Part shown: positions 1 through 5,556 of the stretch, piece by piece | Layout of the letters: the number at the start of each line of letters is the position of its first letter | Position numbering within the stretch: position 1 is the first letter of the stretch | Assembly (NCBI GenBank): GCA_902783795.1 | Contig: CACZSO010000222.1 | Coordinates: 1-12,556, forward strand | Length of the DNA: 12,556 nt | From: an uncultured Eubacteriales bacterium | GTDB taxonomy: Bacteria; Bacillota; Clostridia; Lachnospirales; Lachnospiraceae | Reading direction: 5' to 3' | The notes under the pieces: generated by a model | Seen by the model: only the letters and a program-made list of their open reading frames with translations | The model's database searches: none | What the model was told of the DNA's origin: nothing | Program-made: the position numbers and the translations under genes

Positions 1-150
1 GCTGCTATAGACTCCGCTTCCGATTTAGAGGCTGCTATAGACTCCGCTTCCGATTTGGAGGCTGCTATAGACTCCGCTTCCGATTTGGAGGCTGCTATAG
101 ACTCCGCTTCCGATTTGGAAGCTGCTATGGATTCCGCCTCAGATTTCGAG
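1..150 (-). repeat. Tandem 30-bp coding repeat, five units
   Basis: Five head-to-tail 30-base units lie at 1-30, 31-60, 61-90, 91-120 and 121-150. The first four differ from each other only near the unit end (the ttagag, ttggag, ttggaa variants). The fifth has several changes, and 151-180 looks like a worn sixth copy. Each unit encodes the decapeptide SKSEAESIAA on the minus strand, so a copy change keeps the frame. The window begins exactly on a unit boundary, so the array probably continues to the left. Near identity of the inner copies suggests recent expansion or homogenisation. Confidence 0.9.
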
Positions 151-431
151 GCTGCTTCTCTTGATTCTTCTTGTGAATTAACCACTGTGCTTTCTGCTTC
201 TGATGTTCCAGAACTGGCAGTATCTTCTGTCCCTTGTGGCATCCGGTCTGCCGTAATATCTGAAACATTGACGGATGATTCTTTTACTGATTCAGGAACA
301 GCACTCGAGCCACAAGCCTGGATCCCCGCCAGCATTAAACAAAGAAGCAACACTGAGAATAATACTTTTAGCTGTCTTTTCCCATCCTTATTTGAACGGT
401 TTTGTCTTCGATCGAGATTCTTTTCTTTCAT
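1..431 (-). CDS. Putative repeat-rich lipoprotein or secreted surface protein, N-terminal part only (runs off the left edge)
   Basis: Not fully recognised. An open frame starts with ATG at 431 and is still open at base 1 (143 complete codons visible). The start is set by AAGGAG six bases upstream (438-443). Residues 1-20 are very basic. Residues 21-39 form a hydrophobic segment (LKVLFSVLLLCLMLAG...) ending in IQAC, with Cys40 as a possible lipidation site, though Gln at -2 is not the usual lipobox residue. A plain signal peptide or membrane anchor is the alternative. A Ser/Glu/Thr-rich linker follows, then from about residue 94 tandem copies of the decapeptide SKSEAESIAA up to the edge. I infer export and anchoring on the outer membrane face, with the repeats acting as a stalk. 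The functional C-terminal domain lies outside the window, so no activity can be given. Confidence 0.75.
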   Translation of the reverse strand, partial: MKEKNLDRRQNRSNKDGKRQLKVLFSVLLLCLMLAGIQACGSSAVPESVKESSVNVSDITADRMPQGTEDTASSGTSEAESTVVNSQEESREAASKSEAESIAASKSEAESIAASKSEAESIAASKSEAESIAASKSEAESIA

Positions 432-522
432 ATGGTACTCCTTGATTTCATCTGATCTGCATTACAGACATATTTCACCTGTCAAAATAGCTGTTTTTTA
501 TATACAAACTTTCCTGATTCAG

Positions 523-551
523 ATAATAACACAAAAATAATGACTGTTCAA
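523..551 (-). promoter_or_regulatory. Candidate sigma-A promoter for the lipoprotein gene
   Basis: Read on the minus strand, TTGAAC (546-551) is followed after 17 bases by TATTAT (523-528). That predicts a start of transcription near 515 and a leader of about 85 bases before the ATG at 431. The spacing is ideal and each box differs from consensus by one or two bases. A TTGACA at 480-485 lies closer to the gene but has no good -10 at the right distance. Confidence 0.45.
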
Positions 552-560
552 TGTGCGTTT

Positions 561-897
561 CTAATCAGTGTCTAAAGGCGCTTTCATGATCAGCTGCAGA
601 GTATTGGTAAGGATGTGGAGTCCGGAAACTTGTTTTTTCTATATGATTCCTATGTTATCCCCCATCTCTATGCTGAAAACCAGTAAAAATAAACGTCCAG
701 CAATAACGGTTGTGGCAGTTAGATACCTCCCGGCCGGAAGGACTGATCGTTTCATTACTTGATCAAGTTAAAAAGAGCAGGAGGTTTACCATAGGCCGAC
801 CGTCCGGAAAATTTACACATAAATAGTTGACTATATCTCCCCAGCGATTATAATGTCGGGTAAGAATAGGGTTTTGAACTGAGATGATCTGCAGCAT
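561..897 (-). pseudogene. Possible broken small gene (two frames, internal stop)
   Basis: On the minus strand ATG at 897 has GGAGG six bases upstream and opens a 44-residue frame that stops at 763-765 (it begins MLQIISVQNPILTRHYNRWG). A second frame, shifted relative to the first, gives 38 residues from ATG at 755 (MKRSVLPAGRYLTATTVIAG...), stops at TAG 639-641, and reads on for 25 more codons to TAG at 561-563. The conceptual peptides look protein-like, and the strong ribosome binding site fits a true start, so I suspect a decayed gene with a frameshift and a nonsense codon. No family was recognised. It could be chance, because the racemase promoter candidate lies within it on the other strand. 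Confidence 0.3.
827..854 (+). promoter_or_regulatory. Candidate sigma-A promoter for the racemase gene
   Basis: TTGACT (827-832), a 16-base spacer, then a perfect TATAAT (849-854). Transcription would start near 861, leaving a leader of about 130 bases before the ATG at 993. That leader contains the hairpin at 927-965. Confidence 0.6.
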
Positions 898-926
898 AAA
901 GCGCCTCCGCGCTCTAAAATCGATGG

Positions 927-965
927 CGATAAACAGGATACGGAATGCCTGTATATTGTTTATTG
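927..965 (+). promoter_or_regulatory. Leader hairpin or operator-like inverted repeat upstream of the racemase
   Basis: CGATAAACA (927-935) pairs with TGTTTATTG (957-965) over nine positions, one of them a G-U pair. Inside, ATAC (938-941) pairs with GTAT (951-954), and GG/CC closes the top. The hairpin ends 12 bases before the ribosome binding site (978-985). It has no U-tract, so it is not a classic terminator. It could be an RNA control element or a protein-binding palindrome. Confidence 0.4.
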
Positions 966-992
966 CCCTGTTTTTCAGGAAGGGAGTTTATC

Positions 993-2093
993 ATGTCACG
1001 TTTATATCCTGAACTGCAGATCGATCTGCAAAAGATATACCAAAACAGCCTGGAGACTGTACGCCGCTGTGCTGAATCCGGGATCCGGGTCTGCGGGGTG
1101 ATCAAAGGCTGTTCCGGTCTGCCTGAGATCGCCCGGACCATCAGCCGGGCCGGAGTCTCTCAGCTGGGAACCAGCCGGATCGAAGAAGCCGTCAGGTGCA
1201 GAGAAGCAGGCATAAGCACCCCTTTCCTGCTGTTAAGGGTGCCGGGGATGTCGGAGATCCCGGATGTCGTCCGTTATTTTGATTATTCCCTGCAAAGCGA
1301 ACTGGCCGCCGTCCTCAGGATCGATCGGGAGTGCTCTGCCCGGGGAATGCATCATAAAGTGATCATGATGGCTGACCTGGGCGATATCAGGGAAGGGTAC
1401 TGGGATAAAGAAGCGTTTATCCGGGACTGCTTATTCATTGACAGACAGCTGGACGGAGCTGTGCTTGCTGGTATCGGGACGAACCTGGGCTGCTATGGGG
1501 CTATCAAACCTACCAGGGAAAAGATGGAAGAACTGACCGCACTGGCAGACGAGATCTGCCGGCAGTCCGGACATCCGCTGGAGATCATCTCAGGCGGTGC
1601 CAGCAATGCGTATCCCCTGGTCCACTACCATACCATGCCGCAGGGCATCAATCATCTGCGCATAGGCGACAATATCCTTTTAAGCCGCGGCCTGCAGACG
1701 AAACTGAATTACCGGGATATGGACTATCTGGACATGACAGCTTTCCTCGTGCATGCCGAAGTGGTGGAAGTCAAGGAAAAACCCAGTTATCCTCAGGGAG
1801 AATTCGCCCTGAATGCCTATGGAAAACTGCCGGAGTTTGAAGACAGAGGGATCCGGAAAAGAGCTCTGATCGCTTTAGGGGAAGCCGATGTGGGTGATGT
1901 AGCCGAACTCCTCCCGCTTAACAGCCGCATCCGGATCATAGGGGGATCCTCGGATTACATGATCCTGGATGTCACAGAATGCGGCAGTGATCTTCAGCCC
2001 GGCGATCTGATCGATTTTTATCCGGAATACATCAATATGCTGCATCTGACTGCCAGCGGCAATGTAAGAAAAACATTTCTGAATGAGCCGTAA
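993..2093 (+). CDS. orr: PLP-dependent amino acid racemase, ornithine racemase (Orr) type
   Basis: This 366-residue cytoplasmic enzyme is of the alanine racemase fold, closest in memory to clostridial ornithine racemase, which interconverts L- and D-ornithine in ornithine fermentation. The N-terminal barrel carries the expected PLP lysine, K38 in GVIKGCSG. Family blocks follow: MADLGDIREG (126-135), GIGTNLGCYGA (160-170), IISGGASNAYPLV (198-210), INHLRIGDNILL (219-230), the C-terminal EFEDRGIRKRALIALG (281-296) and GGSSDYMILDV (317-327). The start at 993 is chosen because AGGAAGGGAG lies just upstream (977-986). An in-frame ATG at 945 sits inside the leader hairpin, has no such site, and adds 16 non-conserved residues. 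As I recall, characterised relatives have His where this protein has Tyr322 (SSDY), so the exact substrate is uncertain. It is a single-gene unit facing the 5-oxoproline operon. Confidence 0.85.
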   Translation: MSRLYPELQIDLQKIYQNSLETVRRCAESGIRVCGVIKGCSGLPEIARTISRAGVSQLGTSRIEEAVRCREAGISTPFLLLRVPGMSEIPDVVRYFDYSLQSELAAVLRIDRECSARGMHHKVIMMADLGDIREGYWDKEAFIRDCLFIDRQLDGAVLAGIGTNLGCYGAIKPTREKMEELTALADEICRQSGHPLEIISGGASNAYPLVHYHTMPQGINHLRIGDNILLSRGLQTKLNYRDMDYLDMTAFLVHAEVVEVKEKPSYPQGEFALNAYGKLPEFEDRGIRKRALIALGEADVGDVAELLPLNSRIRIIGGSSDYMILDVTECGSDLQPGDLIDFYPEYINMLHLTASGNVRKTFLNEP

Positions 2094-2117
2094 AAAACCA
2101 CCAGAATATACGAAAAC

Positions 2118-2141
2118 GCCGGGCCTCATCTGAGGCCCGGC
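2118..2141. terminator. Bidirectional intrinsic terminator between convergent genes
   Basis: GCCGGGCCTCA (2118-2128) and TGAGGCCCGGC (2131-2141) form a perfect 11-bp GC-rich stem. On the minus strand it is followed by GTTTTCG, a modest U-run, which would end the 5-oxoproline operon. On the plus strand it is followed by ACTTTGC, a weak tail, ending the racemase transcript. The position between two convergent stop codons supports the role. Confidence 0.75.
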
Positions 2142-2194
2142 ACTTTGCTGTAAATGTGAAATTCATGTATTGGCTGGTCCGTAAAGATCCTTCT

Positions 2195-2632
2195 TTAGTC
2201 CATCCCTTCCTCAGACACTTCCGTCAATATTCTCTCCAATAAAGGATAAATATCGTCCTCTTTTTCGTAAGGGAAAATGTGAAAGTACGGATCTCCTGTC
2301 AGCATGGCGGAGAGTTGGGTCTTTGCCCTGTCATAAAACAGATAGCAGGGTTTCTGCAATTTTTCTGCATAGGCCAGTTCGTATCCCACGCCCAGAGAGG
2401 GGGTGGTACATTCAGCTATCAGCAGATCGCAGATTTTGAGCCAGGCGGTATCCTGCTCATAGATCTGAGTGTCCATAGAAACCCCCTGCTCCAGTACATT
2501 GATCTCTGGCTGGCCTACATGCTCAGTCAATACAATATCCGTCTTTTGAATATATCGGATGATCCGCTGGTAGAGGCCGGCATCTGTCCGGCCTCCACGA
2601 ATGGATCCAGCGAAATATACGCGTTTATTCAT
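2195..2632 (-). CDS. DNPH1 (Rcl)-like 2'-deoxynucleoside 5'-phosphate N-hydrolase / nucleoside 2-deoxyribosyltransferase family
   Basis: A 145-residue cytoplasmic protein. It strongly resembles the human/rat DNPH1 (Rcl) branch of the nucleoside 2-deoxyribosyltransferase family, which cleaves the N-glycosidic bond of deoxynucleoside monophosphates. Shared blocks are YFAGSIRGGR (6-15), VLTEHVG (34-40), YEQDTAWL (58-65), AECTTPSLGVGYELAYAE (73-90) and LSAM (107-110). The catalytic set Tyr6, Asp61, Glu85 and Ser109 lines up with the rat enzyme's active-site residues at a constant offset. Length is normal for the family. It is the last gene of the 5-oxoproline operon, 16 bases after the transporter stop. 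No clear Shine-Dalgarno precedes its ATG, so translation may depend on termination of the upstream gene. Its link to 5-oxoproline metabolism is unknown and may be passive hitch-hiking or nucleotide salvage. Confidence 0.85.
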   Translation of the reverse strand: MNKRVYFAGSIRGGRTDAGLYQRIIRYIQKTDIVLTEHVGQPEINVLEQGVSMDTQIYEQDTAWLKICDLLIAECTTPSLGVGYELAYAEKLQKPCYLFYDRAKTQLSAMLTGDPYFHIFPYEKEDDIYPLLERILTEVSEEGMD

Positions 2633-2648
2633 AAGCAGGCTGTCAGCA

Positions 2649-3929
2649 TCAGCGGCCGATCAGTTTTGTAAAGCTCTGTACAAAAGCAGTCCCGTTTCTG
2701 GCGGCGATGAATAAGAACAAGCCTACCACGATGATGCCCAGGATGTTCTGCAGTATATTGTTTTTGTATTTCCCCATCAGATCCTTAGAGTTGCAGGAGA
2801 TGATTAGGAGAATGCCGGTAATAGGCAGCAGGAACGCATTGGCTGCCTGGGCAAACAGGATGATCTCTGTAGGCGATGATCCGAACAGCAGGGTGAAGAT
2901 CATGCCGCAGGTGACCACGATGATCCAGAAAAGGCGGAAACGCCAGCTCTTGATCTCCTCGCCCCAGCCTAAAATGCCGGAAGAAGCAAAGGCAGCTGCC
3001 AGGGGTGCTGTAATGGTGGATGTAGCGCCGGCTGCGAACAGGCCTATGCCGAACAGCACCGTAGCCCAGTTGCCAAGCAGCGGAGAAAGCATCTTCGCCA
3101 TCTCACCGCCGTTGGACGGAGCAGCTTCAAAACCTGCAAAAGATGCGCAGACGATGATGGCCATAGAGATCAGGCCGCCTAATCCGATGGACAGGATGGA
3201 GTCCAGCATGGAGGTCTTGATATCTACTTCCGGATTTTTCCACTTCTTCGCTGCTGATGAGGCGTGCAGATAAATATTATAGGGAACCACCGTTGTGCCC
3301 ATTAAAGCTGCGATGGTCATCCAGCTGGAGCCGTCGGGAGCTTTGAAACCGAACAGGCCCTTTAAGATGTCCTTGCCTACCTGGCCCGGGTTGTCAGAAC
3401 GTGCCCAGACAACGATGCCGCAGATCAGGAACAGGACGCCCATGATCACTACCATGCCGGTCAATACTTTCTCGATGCTCTTCGTATTGCCGGAGAACAG
3501 CAGCAGACCTGCAATGATGGCTACAACGATAGCGATGATCACCGGCCAGGAGCCTTTGTCGATGGCCGGGAATACGGCACGAAGGCCCAGAACGCCGCCT
3601 GTAATATTGCCCGTCTCATAAGCTACATTGCCGATGAAGACGGCGCTGATCACCAGGATAGCCAGCAGGATCCTGACGCCCTTGGACGCAAACCGCTCCC
3701 TCAGCGCCTGTCCCAGACCCATCTGGGAGGCAATGCCTAAACGAGCCGCCATTTCCTGCATAATGATAACAGAGATTACCGACAGCAGCATGGCCCACAG
3801 AAGCGTGGTTCCATAATTGGCGCCTGAAGTAGCGCAGGAAGTAACGGTACCGGGTCCGATAAAGGCCGCTGCCACCATGGCGCCCGGTCCGACTTCCTTC
3901 AGTCGTGTCCAGAAAGATTTGTTTTTCAT
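2649..3929 (-). CDS. ycsG: NRAMP-fold membrane transporter (YcsG-like) lacking canonical metal ligands
   Basis: A 426-residue integral membrane protein with about eleven hydrophobic helices, related to NRAMP/SLC11 and to B. subtilis YcsG. The first helix reads AAAFIGPGTVTS (20-31). Canonical NRAMPs have DPGN here, so the metal-binding Asp and Asn are Gly25 and Thr28. Helix 6 reads GTTVVPYNIYLHAS (211-224), where canonical NRAMPs have A-T-V-M-P-H-N, so the metal-binding Met is Val215 and the His is Tyr217. The fold is clear, but Mn/Fe transport looks unlikely. Its place among pxp genes, as in Bacillus, suggests it imports 5-oxoproline or a related acid; this is inference. The ATG at 3929 has AGAAGGAG eight bases upstream. 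It lies 57 bases after pxpA in the same operon. Confidence 0.85.
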   Translation of the reverse strand: MKNKSFWTRLKEVGPGAMVAAAFIGPGTVTSCATSGANYGTTLLWAMLLSVISVIIMQEMAARLGIASQMGLGQALRERFASKGVRILLAILVISAVFIGNVAYETGNITGGVLGLRAVFPAIDKGSWPVIIAIVVAIIAGLLLFSGNTKSIEKVLTGMVVIMGVLFLICGIVVWARSDNPGQVGKDILKGLFGFKAPDGSSWMTIAALMGTTVVPYNIYLHASSAAKKWKNPEVDIKTSMLDSILSIGLGGLISMAIIVCASFAGFEAAPSNGGEMAKMLSPLLGNWATVLFGIGLFAAGATSTITAPLAAAFASSGILGWGEEIKSWRFRLFWIIVVTCGMIFTLLFGSSPTEIILFAQAANAFLLPITGILLIISCNSKDLMGKYKNNILQNILGIIVVGLFLFIAARNGTAFVQSFTKLIGR

Positions 3930-3986
3930 ACTTTTTTCTCCTTCTTTTTTATTACACAGCCGGAAGAATATTCCCGGACCGTTAAC

Positions 3987-4754
3987 TTAGATAAAACTGA
4001 TCAGAGGCTTGATCTCTGCCCCGCCGTCTGTCAGGCTTTTCCTTAATTTCTCCACAAAAGCCACAGCCTTCGGATTATCTCCATGTACACAGACAGAGTC
4101 GGCTTTAATGTCGATATCCTTGCCGGTGATGGCGGTGACTTTGCCTTCTGTCACCATCCTCAGCACCCGCGCGGCAGCTTCCTCTTCATCGGTGATCATG
4201 GAACCTTCTTTGCTTCTGGCTACCAGCGCACCGTTTTCTTCATAAGCCCTGTCCGCAAATACTTCAGATGCGGCACGGATCCCCACTTCCCGGGCGGCCG
4301 ATATCATTTCACTGCCGGCCAGTGCCAGGATGATCAGGTCTTCGGAGACTGATGCGATAGCTTCACAGATGGCTTTCGCCAATGCATGGTCCCGTCCGGC
4401 CATATTGTAGAGGTTTCCGTGAGCTTTTACGTGCTGTAATTTGACTCCGTATTCAGAAGCAAAAGCCTGGAGGGCGCCTGTCTGATATTGGACGTAAGCT
4501 TTCGCCTCTGCCGGCGTGACTTTGATATCTCTTCTGCCAAACCCCAGAAGATCAGGAAATCCAGGATGAGCCCCCAGCTGGATGCCTGCTTCACAGGCAA
4601 GTTTCACTGTTTTTGCCATAGTCACCGGATCTCCGGCATGGAAGCCGCAGGCGATATTCGCCGATGTGATAAGGGGGATGACTTCTTCATCGCAGCCCAG
4701 CTTATAGGCGCCAAAGCTTTCCCCCAGATCACAGTTAAGATCGATCATTTTCAA
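3987..4754 (-). CDS. pxpA: 5-oxoprolinase subunit PxpA (LamB/YcsF family)
   Basis: PxpA works with PxpB and PxpC in the ATP-dependent hydrolysis of 5-oxo-L-proline to L-glutamate in the cytosol. Family blocks are plain: MIDLNCDLGESFG at the N-terminus, then ANIACGFHAGD, QLGAHPGFPDLLGFGRR, HVKAHGNLYN, EVFADRAYEENGALVARS and SVCVHGDNP near the end. Length is about 255 residues, normal for the family. The start is not certain. GTG at 4763 lies inside the Shine-Dalgarno GAGGTG (4761-4766) and is unlikely. TTG at 4754 sits six bases from that site and is chosen. ATG at 4748 would be 12 bases away but gives the most family-like N-terminus. The ribosome site overlaps the stop of the upstream DUF1445 gene, which suggests translational coupling. 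Confidence 0.95.
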   Translation of the reverse strand: MKMIDLNCDLGESFGAYKLGCDEEVIPLITSANIACGFHAGDPVTMAKTVKLACEAGIQLGAHPGFPDLLGFGRRDIKVTPAEAKAYVQYQTGALQAFASEYGVKLQHVKAHGNLYNMAGRDHALAKAICEAIASVSEDLIILALAGSEMISAAREVGIRAASEVFADRAYEENGALVARSKEGSMITDEEEAAARVLRMVTEGKVTAITGKDIDIKADSVCVHGDNPKAVAFVEKLRKSLTDGGAEIKPLISFI

Positions 4755-4764
4755 AATATTCACC

Positions 4765-5556
4765 TCAATTCTTCAGTGCTACATTTTTAACATCTGTGAT
4801 CAGCATACAGCCCGGTGAATGTGTGATACAGATAGGAGGCTTTGCTGCCATGACCGCCGCCTGGGGCGTGACGCCGCAGGGCCAGAACACCGGCACTTCT
4901 CCTTCTTTTATGGTCACAGACTCCCCAAAATCCGGCTGCATGATATCCTTGATACCGATCATGGCCGGATCGCCGATGTGCACCGGTTTCCCATGGACAC
5001 GGGGCATGGCTGCCGTAATGACCGAGGCCCGGATGGCATCCTGAGGCAGCATGGGCCGCATGGAAACCACCATATTTCCGTGAAATACACCGGCGGGCAT
5101 ACAGGGAATGTTCGTGATATACATGGGAACATTCCGCCCTTCTTCGATCTGCCGGACCGGGATCTCTGCTTCCAGAAGCTCTGCCTCAAAAGAGAAGCTG
5201 CAGCCTATCAGGAAGCTGACGAAATCATCCCGCCAGAGATGCGATACATCCGTAAATTCGCCTTTCAGCTCGCCATATTCATACAGACGGTAGCTGGGCA
5301 GGTCTGTGGCAATGTCTGCACCGGGTGCCACGATATTCAGAAGCCGTGATCCCACATCGCTGACCTCCAGCACCGGACAGGGCGCCGGGTTCCGCTGGGT
5401 AAACAGCAGAAAATCATAGGCCAGCTCCTTCGGAAGGATCACCAGGTTTGCCTGGGCAAAACCAGCACACATCCCAGAGGTGTTGCCGGTGATCTTTCCC
5501 TCTCTGATCAACGCTCTTACTTCTTTAGGGGACATTTGTTCATATGGATTTCTCAA
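4765..5556 (-). CDS. ycsI: Putative hydro-lyase of the DUF1445 / D-glutamate cyclase family (YcsI-like)
   Basis: A 263-residue cytoplasmic protein close to B. subtilis YcsI. The family is named after D-glutamate cyclase, which turns D-glutamate into 5-oxo-D-proline, but bacterial members are mostly untested. Conserved blocks are GFAQANLVILP (32-42), APGADIATDLP (77-87), FLIGCSFSFE (115-124), RQIEEGRNVPMY (135-146), TNIPC (148-152), HGNMVVSMRP (159-168), VHIGDP (192-197), FWPCGVTPQAA (224-234) and ITHSPGCMLITD (244-255). It starts with TTG at 5556, supported by AGGAGG seven bases upstream; the first ATG is codon 8 and has no such site. It overlaps the end of pxpC by 17 bases. A role in feeding or handling the D-form of 5-oxoproline next to PxpABC is an inference from context. 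Confidence 0.88.
   Translation of the reverse strand: MRNPYEQMSPKEVRALIREGKITGNTSGMCAGFAQANLVILPKELAYDFLLFTQRNPAPCPVLEVSDVGSRLLNIVAPGADIATDLPSYRLYEYGELKGEFTDVSHLWRDDFVSFLIGCSFSFEAELLEAEIPVRQIEEGRNVPMYITNIPCMPAGVFHGNMVVSMRPMLPQDAIRASVITAAMPRVHGKPVHIGDPAMIGIKDIMQPDFGESVTIKEGEVPVFWPCGVTPQAAVMAAKPPICITHSPGCMLITDVKNVALKN

Larger units (their letters stand above)
432..992. other. Gene-poor divergent intergenic region
   Basis: This 561-base stretch separates the minus-strand lipoprotein gene from the plus-strand racemase gene. No long, well-started gene is seen. It holds a minus-strand promoter candidate (523-551), a plus-strand promoter candidate (827-854), a 12-bp palindrome (ACTTGATCAAGT at 757-768), broken minus-strand coding-like frames (561-897) and a leader hairpin (927-965). 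A 64-codon plus-strand open frame at 568-762 starts with GTG, has no ribosome binding site, and is not believed. Confidence 0.6.

Noticed and set aside
1..150. 30-bp direct repeats that could be taken for a CRISPR array
   Set aside because: The units are head to tail with no spacers, they are open in frame, and they encode a decapeptide repeat within a gene that has a ribosome site and signal sequence.
55..540. 161-codon plus-strand open frame through the repeats
   Set aside because: It is antisense to the lipoprotein gene. It stays open because the repeat lacks stops on both strands, it has no ribosome site, and it ends in A/T-rich non-coding sequence.
757..768. Perfect 12-bp palindrome ACTTGATCAAGT as an operator
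   Set aside because: It is not placed against a clear promoter and is short enough to arise by chance, so it is noted only within the intergenic entry.
945..992. Upstream ATG at 945 as the racemase start
   Set aside because: It lies in the loop of the leader hairpin without a Shine-Dalgarno, and the 16 extra residues are unlike the family. The ATG at 993 has a strong site.
4755..4763. GTG at 4763 as the pxpA start
   Set aside because: The GTG is part of the Shine-Dalgarno GAGGTG itself, so it cannot serve as both. TTG at 4754 or ATG at 4748 are better.
4819..5349. Long plus-strand open frame opposite the DUF1445 gene (another lies at 5480-5923 opposite pxpC)
   Set aside because: These are shadows of well-conserved minus-strand genes, with no ribosome site and unnatural composition.
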